From the NCBI GenBank assembly GCA_023150915.1, contig JAKLKA010000006.1, positions 1 through 64,000 on the forward strand: a DNA stretch of 64,000 nucleotides. Direction: 5' to 3'. Positions within the stretch are counted from its first letter, which is position 1. Each line of letters starts with the position of its first letter. The DNA comes from Polyangiaceae bacterium. GTDB taxonomy: Bacteria; Myxococcota_A; Polyangia; Polyangiales; Polyangiaceae. A program made the position numbers and the translations under genes. The notes below the pieces were generated by a model, which worked only from the letters and a program-made list of their open reading frames with translations, had not been told where the DNA came from and made no database searches. Of the stretch, positions 51,299 through 60,176 are shown one piece after another.

Positions 51299-53314
51299 AT
51301 GCTTCTCTCCAGGTCCTTGGCAATCGGCGGAGCTCTCGTGATCGCGGCGTGCACGCCCGCCGAACCCCCGCCACGAGCCCCCTCGCCGAAGGCGGTCGCT
51401 TCCGCGTCAGCCGCCGCGGCTCCGCCGCCGACCACGAGCGCTTCGGCACCCGCTGCGCCCGCGCGGCCCAGTCGACCGGCAACGCAGGTGGCGCTGGCGG
51501 GCTCGACGGGTTGCGCGCTCTTGGAAGGCGGCGAGGTCGATTGCTGGGGCGGTGAACAGGGTGCGGCTCCGGCGACGTTGGCCGGCGTGCGCGACGCGGT
51601 CGAAGTGGTGGCGGGCGCGGGCATGGGCGTCGCCGCGGTGCTTCGCAGCGGTCGCGTTCGCCACCATTCGGGTCGCACCGAGGCACGCGAGCTCGAGAAG
51701 CTTCGCGACGTTGCTCACGTCTCGATGTACTACTCCGTGTTCTGCGCTGCCCTTCAGTCCGGCAAGGTCGCCTGCTACCGCGGCGAGCCCTGGGACGACG
51801 AGCGCAAGGTCGAGCGCGCCCCGGAGGGTGTCGCCAACCTCTCGGACGTCACGGGCATCGACGTGGGTGCGCACTTCGGCTGCGTGGTTCACGGCACCGG
51901 GAAGGTCTCGTGCTTTCGCCACTCGCTGCCGGTGGGGCAGGCGCTCCGCGCTGCAGCGGTGCCGGGCGTGACCGACGCCGTCCGCGTGGAAGTGGGAGCT
52001 TCGATGGCCTGCGCCTTGCGGAAAGATCGCGGGACCTTCTGCTTCTCGCTGGGCACGCCGACCCCCAAGAAGGCGGAGCTGGGTAGCGCGGACGCGATGG
52101 CGGTCGACCAAGACGACGGATACTCCGCGCCTTTGGTGTGTCTGGCTGACGGCCTCACCGTGCGCTGCCAACGGCCGGAGGTCTTCGGCAGCGGTCACGC
52201 GCTGCCCTCGGTCTCCACCGATCCGGTGACCTTCCCGGGCGCTGGGCCGCTGCGCGCCGTGGCCGCGGTCGGTCACGCCGTCTGCGCGCTCGATGCGCGC
52301 GGCGCCGTAGCGTGCTTCGGGCACAACCGATCGGGCGTCCTCGGACAGCCCGATCCGCGCAACCTGACCACGCCTGCGGTGGTCGACGGGCTCTCATCCG
52401 TTCGCAGCGTCGCCACCGGGATCGGGTTCTCTTGCGCGCTCTCCAAGGGCGGCGAGGTCTTCTGCTGGGGCAAGTCACCCCACGCGCGGGGCGCGCGCGC
52501 CGGCGAAGAGCCCGATCCGACCGTGAAGAAGGTGAGCGGCCTGCCGAAGGTGGACCGGCTGGTGGCGAGCAAAGGCTACGCCTGCGGCTTCACCCCCGAC
52601 GGGCAGGCCCATTGCTTCTTCGGCACGGAGTGGGAAGGCAAGCCGACCCGCGCCAGCTATCGCGTGCCGGTGCTCGACTCGGCACGCGCGCTGATCTTGC
52701 CCGAGATGGGCTTCACCAACTTCGCCGCGGTGGTCGACCGGGCGGGGCAGCTTCTGCTGGGGCCCAGCTCGGGTTTCGACACCATCGAGAAGATCGCGCT
52801 GACGCCCGTGCCCGGCTTCGCGAAGGTCCGGCACATTGCCAGCTCGTACTGGCGGCTGTACGTCCAAGACGACGCCGGCGCGGTGTTTCGCTTGAACGTG
52901 CGGGAGGGCAAGGTGGTCGGCGAGCCGGCTCGCCTCGCAGAGCTCGATGGTGCGAAGTCGCTCAGCGGCGATGGCTTCGCGCTGTTCGGCGACGGTTCCG
53001 TGAGCCAGGAGAGCGAGGGCAAGACCACCAAGATTCGCCAGAACAGCCCTTGGGTCGCGCTCCACGATGGTCCGGGCCTGTGCGGCAGCACGAAAGCCGG
53101 AGAGCTGTCGTGCATGGACCTCGACTCCAAGCAAGAGCAAGTGCTCGCGCGCGACGCGAAGCAGGTCAGCCGCTCTGGCGCGCACCGCGGGCACACCTGC
53201 CTGGTGGACTCGACCGCGCGCGTGCGCTGTGTGGGCGATTGCGGCTTCGGGCAGTGTGGCGCGAAGGTGGGCCTGTTTCACTCCAGCACGCCGGTCGGCG
53301 TTCACCTGCCATGA
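51299..53314 (+). CDS. RCC1-like beta-propeller lipoprotein
   Basis: 671 residues from ATG 51299. LAIGGALVIAAC is the lipobox, followed by a Pro/Ala/Ser linker. The rest is made of RCC1-type blades with the pattern G-x-x-x-C-A-L-x-G-G-E-V-x-C-W-G, as in STGCALLEGGEVDCWGGE and GFSCALSKGGEVFCWGK, where Cys pairs recur. Common in myxobacteria as surface proteins of unknown role. Its end overlaps the VapC remnant on the other strand. Confidence 0.85.
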   Translation: MLLSRSLAIGGALVIAACTPAEPPPRAPSPKAVASASAAAAPPPTTSASAPAAPARPSRPATQVALAGSTGCALLEGGEVDCWGGEQGAAPATLAGVRDAVEVVAGAGMGVAAVLRSGRVRHHSGRTEARELEKLRDVAHVSMYYSVFCAALQSGKVACYRGEPWDDERKVERAPEGVANLSDVTGIDVGAHFGCVVHGTGKVSCFRHSLPVGQALRAAAVPGVTDAVRVEVGASMACALRKDRGTFCFSLGTPTPKKAELGSADAMAVDQDDGYSAPLVCLADGLTVRCQRPEVFGSGHALPSVSTDPVTFPGAGPLRAVAAVGHAVCALDARGAVACFGHNRSGVLGQPDPRNLTTPAVVDGLSSVRSVATGIGFSCALSKGGEVFCWGKSPHARGARAGEEPDPTVKKVSGLPKVDRLVASKGYACGFTPDGQAHCFFGTEWEGKPTRASYRVPVLDSARALILPEMGFTNFAAVVDRAGQLLLGPSSGFDTIEKIALTPVPGFAKVRHIASSYWRLYVQDDAGAVFRLNVREGKVVGEPARLAELDGAKSLSGDGFALFGDGSVSQESEGKTTKIRQNSPWVALHDGPGLCGSTKAGELSCMDLDSKQEQVLARDAKQVSRSGAHRGHTCLVDSTARVRCVGDCGFGQCGAKVGLFHSSTPVGVHLP

Positions 53315-53622
53315 CCCCGGGTCGGCGCGGGCCTCACACACCCAGGACCCGAACGGCGGGGAACGACGGGAGTCGCCATCGGAACCTTTGCCAGCGCCTC
53401 CCCCGCCAGCCGCACGAGTGCGTCGTTCGTGTGCACCACCACCACGCACTTCAGAATCGCTTCTCGAACGTCGGTCCGACTCCGCCACCATTCGACGACG
53501 CAGGCGCCCGGCACCAAGATGGGAAGACCGTCCGCGCGTGCGGTGGCGACGATGGCTCGCATTCGCTGACGATTGCGCTCGAGCGCGATCAGCGCCCCCG
53601 TGTCGAAAGTCAGCGGAGTCAC
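53302..53622 (-). pseudogene. VapC-like PIN toxin with internal deletion
   Basis: 106-residue frame. Start TFDTGALIALERNRQRMRA, with the first Asp of the PIN fold, and PGACVVEWWRS with a Glu, look normal. After AGEALAKVPMAT the normal third Asp region is absent; the end in a second frame, at 53334-53363, reads FPAVRVLGV, the usual C-terminus of this PIN group. A deletion with frameshift would explain both. Likely inactive. It is paired with a RHH-type antitoxin (overlap ATGA). Confidence 0.6.
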
Positions 53623-53894
53623 GCCACCCGGCGCCGTTTGGAGCTGCGCCCCGCGAGCTCGGAGCGGACGGCATCCATCTCGGCGTCCGTGACGGCGTCG
53701 CCGCCCAGCAAGTCCAGCAGGCGATCGGTGGCCTCCTGTCGGCGCAGCGTGGCTGCCAACTCGTGGATGACCGCCGAGACGTTTCCCCCGTACGCGCGCT
53801 CGGCGCGAGCCGAGAGCAGGCGCAGGTCGGCCTCGCTGACCGAAATGCTGATCTTCCGCGAATTCGTGCCGCGGGGTCGACGCGAGCGTTGCAT
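53619..53894 (-). CDS. RHH-type antitoxin-like protein
   Basis: 91 residues. KISISVSEADLRLLSARAER near residue 14 forms the strand and first helix of a ribbon-helix-helix fold. YGGNVSAVIHELAATL follows. Its stop overlaps the start of the broken VapC-like gene, the usual antitoxin-toxin order. The antitoxin may persist after loss of the toxin. Confidence 0.75.
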   Translation of the reverse strand: MQRSRRPRGTNSRKISISVSEADLRLLSARAERAYGGNVSAVIHELAATLRRQEATDRLLDLLGGDAVTDAEMDAVRSELAGRSSKRRRVA

Positions 53895-53980
53895 GCTACC
53901 AGGGTAGCAATCAGCTCTGGGCCGGTCCAGGGGGCGCGAGTGGGGCTGGGGGAACGAACCGCGCTAACCTGCACCTCGTC

Positions 53981-54571
53981 ATGGGCAAGAAGAACCCCGA
54001 GGTCGATGCGTTCGTCGGTCGCGCGAAGGCGTGGCAGGCCGAGACGAAGAAGCTTCGCGCGATCTTGCTCGACTGCGGCCTGTGCGAAGAGCTGAAGTGG
54101 GGCAAGCCCTGCTACACCCATCAAGGGAACAACCTGGCGATCATCCAGGGCTTCAAGCAGCACTGCGCCGTGATGTTCTTCAAGGGTTCGCTGTTGAAGG
54201 ATCCGGCGGGGCAGCTCGTCCGGCCGGGCGAGCACTCGCAGGCGGGCATGCGCCTGGAATTCACCAGCGTGAAACGAGTCAACGAGCTCGAGCCCGCGCT
54301 CCGGCGCTTCGTCGCACAGGCGATCCGTCTCGAGCAAGCCGGGGCGAAGGTGGACTTCAAGGCAAAGCACGAGCTCACGCTCCCCGACGAGCTCAGCTCG
54401 CGCCTGAAGGGTGATCCCGCCCTGGCCGCGGCCTTCCGGGCCCTGACCCCGGGGCGCCGTCGCGCCTACGTGATGCACTTCTCGGGCGCGAAGCAGCCCG
54501 CGACTCGCGCCGCCCGCATCGAGAAGTGCGTGGGCCGGATCCTCGCCGGCAAAGGGCTGAACGATCGGTGA
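53981..54571 (+). CDS. DUF1801/YdeI-like protein
   Basis: 196 residues. LRAILLDCGLCEELKWGKPCYTHQGNNLAII near 25 is the DUF1801 core. The C-terminal part with LPDELSSRLKGDPALAAAFRAL and YVMHFSGAKQPATRAARIEK is the YdeI/OmpD-associated domain. Function is not established. Confidence 0.88.
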   Translation: MGKKNPEVDAFVGRAKAWQAETKKLRAILLDCGLCEELKWGKPCYTHQGNNLAIIQGFKQHCAVMFFKGSLLKDPAGQLVRPGEHSQAGMRLEFTSVKRVNELEPALRRFVAQAIRLEQAGAKVDFKAKHELTLPDELSSRLKGDPALAAAFRALTPGRRRAYVMHFSGAKQPATRAARIEKCVGRILAGKGLNDR

Positions 54572-54581
54572 GCCGGCGTCG

Positions 54582-56042
54582 ATGAGCGCGTCGTACCAGT
54601 CTGCCGTGTCGCTGGTGAGGGTCCTGGTGCGGGCGTTCTTCCGGCGCGTCGAGGTCAGCGGGCTCGAGAACGTGCCCGAGACGGGCGGTGGCCTGATCGT
54701 CGCCTCGCATCCGAACGGGTTGATCGATCCGGGTCTGATCTTGGCGCACTGTCCACGCCGTGTGGCCTTCGGCGCGCGGCACGGGCTGTTTCGCGTTCCG
54801 CTGCTCGGCTGGCTGATGCGCGGGGTGGGGGCGGTGCCCATCTACCGCGCCGTGGACGCCGGGACGGGCGGGGACCGCCGCGCGCGAAACGAGCAGAGCC
54901 TGGGCGCGCTGGCGGGCGCCATCGCGGCAGGGCGCTTCGCCGCGCTCTTCCCCGAAGGCGTCAGTCACGACGCCCCCCGCATGCTGGAGCTCAAGACCGG
55001 CGCCGCGCGGCTCTACTACCAGGCGCGCGCCCTCGATCCGGCACGCGCTCCGGCCATCATCCCGGTCGGGCTCCACTACGACGACAAGCGCGCCTTCCGC
55101 TCGTACGCGCTGGTCGAGTTCCACCCCGCGATCGAGCCGCCACCGGAGCTGGACGTGGTGCCCAGAGGGGGCGAGAGCCCCGAGTTGGCCCGCGAGCGCG
55201 CGGCCCGCCTGACCGACCAGATCGAGGCCCACCTCTCGGCCGCCGTTCACCCCACCGAGAGCTGGGAGCTGCACCACCTGATGCACCGTGCGCGCAAGCT
55301 GGTGCGCGCCGAGCGCGCCCGGCGCGCAGCGGCGGCGCCGGGGCGCCCCGACATGCAAGAGCGAGTGCTCGGGTTCGGGCGCATCTGGGCCGGGTACAAC
55401 CAGCGCCTCACGTCGCACCCGGACGACGTCGAGCGGGTGCGCACGCGGCTGGCGCGCTACGACGAGACGCTGCGTGCGCTCGCGCTGGAGGACCACGAGC
55501 TGGACCTGGACCCCCGGCTGGCCTCGCCATGGCTGGGCTTCCTGTTGTTCCTGCAGCTGGCGACGGTGTACCTGGTGCTCCCTCCGATCTTGGTGGTCGG
55601 CTCGGTGGTGAACGTGCCGGTCGCGGTGCTGCTGATGGCGATCTCGAAGCTGGCCTCGCGGGCTTACAAGGACGAAGCCACGGTGAAGCTCCTGGCCGGT
55701 GCCGTGCTCTTCCCCGCCACCTGGATCGGTGCGGGCGTGCTGGCCGCGCGCGGCAACGTCTGGCTGCGCGCCGCCCTGCCGGGCGTGCCCGACGTCCCCG
55801 TGCTCGCCGGCGTGGTGATGGGGCTGCTCTGCCTGATCGGCGGCGCGGCAGGGCTTCGCTATCTGCGCGTCGCGCGTGAGACGGCGCGGGCCGTGCGCGT
55901 CCGCTTGCTGCGCCGCTGGCGGCGCCGCGAGATCGAGCGACTGCGCACCGAACGCAGCGAGCTGTTCGAGGTCATCATGGCGTTCGCCGCGGGCCTCGAG
56001 CTTCCAGGGCGCGTGGCGGCGGACGGGCGGATCGTTCGCTGA
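54582..56042 (+). CDS. PlsC-type acyltransferase with C-terminal membrane helices
   Basis: 486 residues from ATG 54582, 10 bases after the previous gene. SHPNGLIDP near 43 is the H-x5-D catalytic motif and LFPEGVSHDA near 122 the second block, as in glycerol-3-phosphate and lysophospholipid acyltransferases (Gpt2/Sct1-like form with HPN and FPEG-SHD). Transmembrane pairs near 330-355, 380-400 and 405-430 follow. It may act in glycerolipid synthesis. Confidence 0.88.
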   Translation: MSASYQSAVSLVRVLVRAFFRRVEVSGLENVPETGGGLIVASHPNGLIDPGLILAHCPRRVAFGARHGLFRVPLLGWLMRGVGAVPIYRAVDAGTGGDRRARNEQSLGALAGAIAAGRFAALFPEGVSHDAPRMLELKTGAARLYYQARALDPARAPAIIPVGLHYDDKRAFRSYALVEFHPAIEPPPELDVVPRGGESPELARERAARLTDQIEAHLSAAVHPTESWELHHLMHRARKLVRAERARRAAAAPGRPDMQERVLGFGRIWAGYNQRLTSHPDDVERVRTRLARYDETLRALALEDHELDLDPRLASPWLGFLLFLQLATVYLVLPPILVVGSVVNVPVAVLLMAISKLASRAYKDEATVKLLAGAVLFPATWIGAGVLAARGNVWLRAALPGVPDVPVLAGVVMGLLCLIGGAAGLRYLRVARETARAVRVRLLRRWRRREIERLRTERSELFEVIMAFAAGLELPGRVAADGRIVR

Positions 56043-56134
56043 ATGCCACCGCCTCTCCTCGACCCTGCCTGAAAGCAAATGAAACAAGGCCCCGGCCCAG
56101 GGAAGCTTCGCGCAGCGTGCCGTAGGATGCGGTC

Positions 56135-57934
56135 ATGAAGACCGTCGTGTTCTGCGCTGCCATCGCCCTCGGGACGTCGATAGGCTGCTCGGACGGAGGT
56201 TCCGGCGAGCCCAACGGGTCCGACACCGGCGGCGCGGCGGGTGCGGGGGGCGGCGTTGGTGGCGCAGGCGCCTCGGGCGGTGGTGGAGCCGCGGGCGCGC
56301 CGGATGGCGGCGGGGCCGCGGGCGCTGCGGGTGGCGGCGGCGCTACCGGCGGCTCGGGTGGGGCCGGCGGGTCGGTGTGCAGCGACTGCGCGGCCCCCTC
56401 CGGGTGGCGCGACATGGCGCCGTCGTCCAGCGCTGGCATTCCGGGGCGCAAGAATGCGTTCGCGGCCTGGACTGGATCGGTGATGCTGATGTGGGGCGGG
56501 AACACCAGCGACCTCGCGCCGGGCAGCTACGATCCGGCGACCAATCTGTGGAAGAAGCTCGCGGCCGGGCCGGTCACCGGGCTGCCCGTCTGGACCGGGA
56601 GCGAGCTGGTGGTCGTCTCGCCGAACCCGGCAACTCCGGTCGCCCGTTTCGAGCTCGCGAAGAACACCTGGACCACGCTGCCCGGCACGCTGCCGATCCC
56701 CAAGCGAGACACGTTTGCGTTTGCCGCCTATCTGCCTGCGACCCAAGAGGTCATGGTCTGGGGCGGCCGGAAGACGAGCTGCCCTTGCGATCTCAGCGAT
56801 GGCGCGGCGTATAGCCTCGCGAAGCAATCGTGGCGCGTCGTCGCGACCGGACCGCTCGAGCCACGGGACGACACTCGTGCGCCGGGCGTGGTCTGGAACG
56901 GGTCGTCGCTCGTGGTCTTCGGCGGCGGCAACCACTCGGGCGGGCGCTACCACACGGGCGCTGCCTACGACCCGGTCGCCGACACCTGGAGCGCGATCCC
57001 CGAGTCTCCGCAGGCGGGGTACGCCAACATGCTTTCGTTTCCCCTCGGCCCGGGCGGCACCCTGGCTGCGTTCTGGAGCGGAGAGCGCTTCGGCGGAACC
57101 AACTACAACTACCCAGCGAACGACGGCGCCGTCTGGGATGCGGCAAGCCAGAAGTGGAGCCTCCTTCCCGGCGTGCCGAAGGGCGGCGCCTACAACGGCC
57201 ACCTCCACGGGATGGCGTTCGCGGCGTCCTCGGCTTTCGGCCTCTACGGAGGCTCGCATTACCAAAACGGCTTCAGCTTGGACGGAACGGGCGCAGTGTT
57301 CGACGTCGCGACCGGCACATTCACCGAGCTTCCCCCCGGCGGGCCGAGCCCGCGCAAGTGGGGGGTCGCGGTCTGGACCGGAACCGAGGCCATCGTCTGG
57401 GGTGGCGAAGGCAGCGGCGTGCTCGACGACGGCAAGATCTGGCGCGCGTGCGGTGCGAGCGCCGCCACCAGCGCAGCCTGCGCCCCCGCGTGCGGGGTGG
57501 GCACGTTCGCGTGTGGTCAGGGCGCTCTGGCCTGCAGCGCGAAGCCCGGGCCCGAGCAGTGCAACGGTCACGACGACGACTGCAACGGCAAGGTCGACGA
57601 CGCCATTCCGAGTGGCGGCGCGTGCAGCGTGGCGGGCGCGCAGGGCGTGTGCGCGGCGGGCCAGCTGAAGTGCGCGTCCGGCGCCGTGAGCTGCGTGCCC
57701 GGGGCCACTGCCAGCGCAGAGGTCTGCAATGGTCTCGACGACGACTGCGACGGTCAGGCCGACGAGGATCTGGACGGCCAGCCCTGCACCACGGGCAAGA
57801 GCGGCGTCTGCTCGTTCGGGACCGAGAAGTGCGTCAACGGCGTCTCGAGCTGCCCACAGGTGGTTCAGCCGAACACCGAGGTGTGCAACGGCATCGACGA
57901 CGACTGCGACGGTAGCGTCGACGAGGGGTGTTGA
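56135..57934 (+). CDS. Kelch/MopE-like repeat lipoprotein
   Basis: 599 residues from ATG 56135. TSIGCSD is the lipobox, then a Gly/Ala-rich spacer. Residues 90-440 are Kelch units such as MLMWGGNTSDLAPGSYDPAT and AIVWGGEG. The C-terminal 130 residues hold three Cys-rich MopE-like units (CNGHDDDCNGKVDD, CNGLDDDCDGQADE, CNGIDDDCDGSVDEGC), which bind metal in some proteins. A surface protein of unknown role. Confidence 0.88.
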   Translation: MKTVVFCAAIALGTSIGCSDGGSGEPNGSDTGGAAGAGGGVGGAGASGGGGAAGAPDGGGAAGAAGGGGATGGSGGAGGSVCSDCAAPSGWRDMAPSSSAGIPGRKNAFAAWTGSVMLMWGGNTSDLAPGSYDPATNLWKKLAAGPVTGLPVWTGSELVVVSPNPATPVARFELAKNTWTTLPGTLPIPKRDTFAFAAYLPATQEVMVWGGRKTSCPCDLSDGAAYSLAKQSWRVVATGPLEPRDDTRAPGVVWNGSSLVVFGGGNHSGGRYHTGAAYDPVADTWSAIPESPQAGYANMLSFPLGPGGTLAAFWSGERFGGTNYNYPANDGAVWDAASQKWSLLPGVPKGGAYNGHLHGMAFAASSAFGLYGGSHYQNGFSLDGTGAVFDVATGTFTELPPGGPSPRKWGVAVWTGTEAIVWGGEGSGVLDDGKIWRACGASAATSAACAPACGVGTFACGQGALACSAKPGPEQCNGHDDDCNGKVDDAIPSGGACSVAGAQGVCAAGQLKCASGAVSCVPGATASAEVCNGLDDDCDGQADEDLDGQPCTTGKSGVCSFGTEKCVNGVSSCPQVVQPNTEVCNGIDDDCDGSVDEGC

Positions 57935-57959
57935 GAAGGGTGCGCCCGCGCAGGCGGCG

Positions 57960-58110
57960 GCGCAGAGCACCCCGGCGCCGGCGCATGGCGCCAGGTGGAG
58001 CGGCTGGCGATCGAGGCGCGTGGGCGTCGGCGGCGGCGATGTGCTGGTCGGTGCGCCGCTCGAGAACAATCGCGCGGGCGGGGTCTACCTGTTCACACGC
58101 AGAGCTAGAG
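57960..58110 (+). pseudogene. FG-GAP repeat fragment
   Basis: After the Kelch gene, bases 58036-58100 on the plus strand read DVLVGAPLENNRAGGVYLF, a FG-GAP-type repeat unit. The frame has no start and no second unit, and the sequence turns to noise beyond it. I read it as the remains of an integrin-like repeat gene. Confidence 0.4.
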
Positions 58111-58662
58111 CTTGTCCAAACTGCAGCAGCCGGCCTCGCAGACCGCGCGGTGGCGCATTGCGCACTGGCCCGCGCGCGGGTTTCCGCAGGCGTACACCTC
58201 GTCGTAAGCCGCTGCACGCGCCTTCGAGACCGCATGGGGCACGCACGCGGTCCCGACCAGCACGCACTCGCTGTCTTGGGTGCACGGCTTGTGCGACGCG
58301 GGCACGATGCGATTGGCGCGCGCTCGGCACTCGGCGGTGCCGGTCCAGCCGCCCCAGCGTTCGGGCTCGCATTTGCCTGGCTTCATTCGCGGGCGGGCGG
58401 CCGCTGCGTTGCCGGCCTCCGCCGCCGCGTCGCCGGCCTCGGCGATAGCGACGCTCGCGTCGCTGCTCTCCGGGGCGCCCGCGTCGTCGGGCGTCACATC
58501 GACCTCCGCAGCACCGGCATCCTCGACGGGCGCCGGGGGTTCGGCGGTCGTGCCGGCCTGGGTGGGCTCTGCCGCGGGCGGCGCCGAGCCGCCGGTCGCG
58601 CAGGCCGAATAGAGCAGCGCCAGAGTCGCCCAGGCGCGCCGCGGCACAGGCACCCTGATCAC
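58105..58662 (-). CDS. Cys-rich lipoprotein
   Basis: 185 residues from GTG 58662, overlapping the stop of the acyl-CoA dehydrogenase (GTGA). LALLYSACAT is the lipobox, then Asp/Ala/Pro-rich spacer. The final 90 residues have ten or more Cys (CTQDSECVLVGTACVPHAVS, then GQCAMRHRAVCEAGCCSL). The type is common in myxobacteria; function unknown. Confidence 0.7.
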   Translation of the reverse strand: MIRVPVPRRAWATLALLYSACATGGSAPPAAEPTQAGTTAEPPAPVEDAGAAEVDVTPDDAGAPESSDASVAIAEAGDAAAEAGNAAAARPRMKPGKCEPERWGGWTGTAECRARANRIVPASHKPCTQDSECVLVGTACVPHAVSKARAAAYDEVYACGNPRAGQCAMRHRAVCEAGCCSLDKL

Positions 58663-59822
58663 CCCGCCGCGTACGCCGAGCGCACGATCTTGGCGATGGT
58701 GGCGAGCTGCATGTTGCTGGTGCCCTCGTAGATCTTGCCGATCTTCGAGTCGCGGAACAGCTTCTCGACCGGGTACTCTTTGGTGAACCCGACGCCGCCC
58801 ATCAGCTCGACCGCCAGGCTGGCGCTGCGCTCGGCCACCTGGGACGACAGCAGCTTGGCCATGGCGGCCTCTTTCACGAAGGGCTGGCCCGCGTCCTTCA
58901 AGCGCGCCGCGTTGTAGACCATCAGCTTGGCCGCCTCGATCTCGGTCGCCATCTGCGCGTACTGGAACTCCATGCCCTGGAACTCGGCGATGGATTTCCC
59001 GAACTGCTTGCGCTCCACCATGTACTTCATGGCGTGGTCCAGGGCGCCTTCCGCCAGGCCCAGCATCTGCGCACCGATGCCGATGCGCCCCTCGTTCAGG
59101 GTCTCGATGGCGATCTTGTAGCCGACCCCCACGTCGCCCAGGACGTTCTCCGCGGAGACCTGGCAGTCTTCCAAGATCAACTCGGTGGTGCTCGACGCGC
59201 GAATTCCCAGCTTGTCTTCCTTCTTGCCGACCGAGAACCCCTTCTGGCCCTTCTCGACCAGGAAGGCGGTGATGCCCTTGTAGCCCTTGCTGAAGTCGGT
59301 GTTGGCGAAGACGATGAACAGCGAGCTCTCGGCGCCGTTGGTGATCCACAGCTTGCGACCGTTCAACACCCACGTGTCGCCGCGCTTCTCGGCGCGAGTC
59401 TTGAGCGCGAAGGCGTCGGAGCCCGAGCCGGCCTCGCTGAGCGCGTAGGACCCCACCCACTCGCTGGACATCTTGGGCAGATAGCGCTGCTTCTGCTCGG
59501 CATTCGCCCAGCGCAAGATGCAGTTGTTCACCAACGTGTTCTGCACGTCCACGAAGACCGAAATGCTGGGGTCGACCACGGCCAGGCCCTCGACCGCCAG
59601 GATGGCGTTGAAGAACGAGCTCTCGGCGCCGCCGTACTCGCTGGGCACCTCGACCGCCATCACGCCCAGCTCGAACAGCCCGCCGATCAGCGACTTGTCG
59701 ACGGCACCGGCGCGGTCCATCTCGTGGACCTTGGGGGCGACCTGCTCGCGCGCGAACGCCAGCACGGCGTCCTTGAACATGCGCTCTTCTTCGGACAGCT
59801 GAGTGAGGGCCGGGTGGGTCAT
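58659..59822 (-). CDS. Acyl-CoA dehydrogenase, short/branched-chain-like
   Basis: 387 residues. LSEAGSGSDAFALKTRAEKR near 127 and TWVLNGRKLWITNGAESSLF near 149 are the FAD and substrate blocks. MVERKQFGKSIAEFQGMEFQ near 265 and KIYEGTSNMQLATIAK near the end carry the catalytic Glu (YEGTS) as in short-chain and branched-chain enzymes. It oxidises acyl-CoA in fatty-acid or branched-chain amino-acid breakdown. No ETF gene is near. Confidence 0.95.
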   Translation of the reverse strand: MTHPALTQLSEEERMFKDAVLAFAREQVAPKVHEMDRAGAVDKSLIGGLFELGVMAVEVPSEYGGAESSFFNAILAVEGLAVVDPSISVFVDVQNTLVNNCILRWANAEQKQRYLPKMSSEWVGSYALSEAGSGSDAFALKTRAEKRGDTWVLNGRKLWITNGAESSLFIVFANTDFSKGYKGITAFLVEKGQKGFSVGKKEDKLGIRASSTTELILEDCQVSAENVLGDVGVGYKIAIETLNEGRIGIGAQMLGLAEGALDHAMKYMVERKQFGKSIAEFQGMEFQYAQMATEIEAAKLMVYNAARLKDAGQPFVKEAAMAKLLSSQVAERSASLAVELMGGVGFTKEYPVEKLFRDSKIGKIYEGTSNMQLATIAKIVRSAYAAG

Positions 59823-59849
59823 GACCGGGACCGTCTAGCACGATCCACG

Positions 59850-60075
59850 CTAGGCGATCACCTCGACCCGAGCCCGGCAGCCCGGGACGCTGGCCAGGGC
59901 CTCGTCGCGCGTCAGTGAGGGGCGCGCCCAACGCCTCGGCGAGCGCCAAGTACAGGCCATCGTGGATCGTCACGTTGTCGCGGAGGTGGAAGGCCCGCCG
60001 TAGGAGCGAGACGTGGTCGTAGCGCGTGAGGCGAAGCGCTTCGAGGTCGTCGAGGGCGACCTGCGCGACTGCGGC
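59850..60075 (-). pseudogene. VapC-like PIN toxin remnant with frameshift
   Basis: Reads LDDLEALRLTRYDHVSLLRR then AFHLRDNVTIHDGLYLALAE, the second half of a PIN domain with its Asp residues, then the frame shifts by one base near 59920. The other frame gives SLTRDEALASVPGCRARVEV and stops at 59850. The N-terminal half with the first Asp is missing. No antitoxin is next to it. The rest of the 350-base gap to aroC shows nothing else. Confidence 0.6.
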
Positions 60076-60176
60076 GCGGTCCGAGCATGGCGGTTTGGCG
60101 CTCGACCTCGGGGGGAATCCACAGACCCGTTCAAAAGGACCACAACGGGTCGGCAATCGACCTATTCTTCGGCCGC

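Noticed and set aside
60087-60176. Earlier in-frame start for aroC at 60087
   Set aside because: The added 30 residues have no match to the conserved AroC start, which begins at SGNSFGERF.
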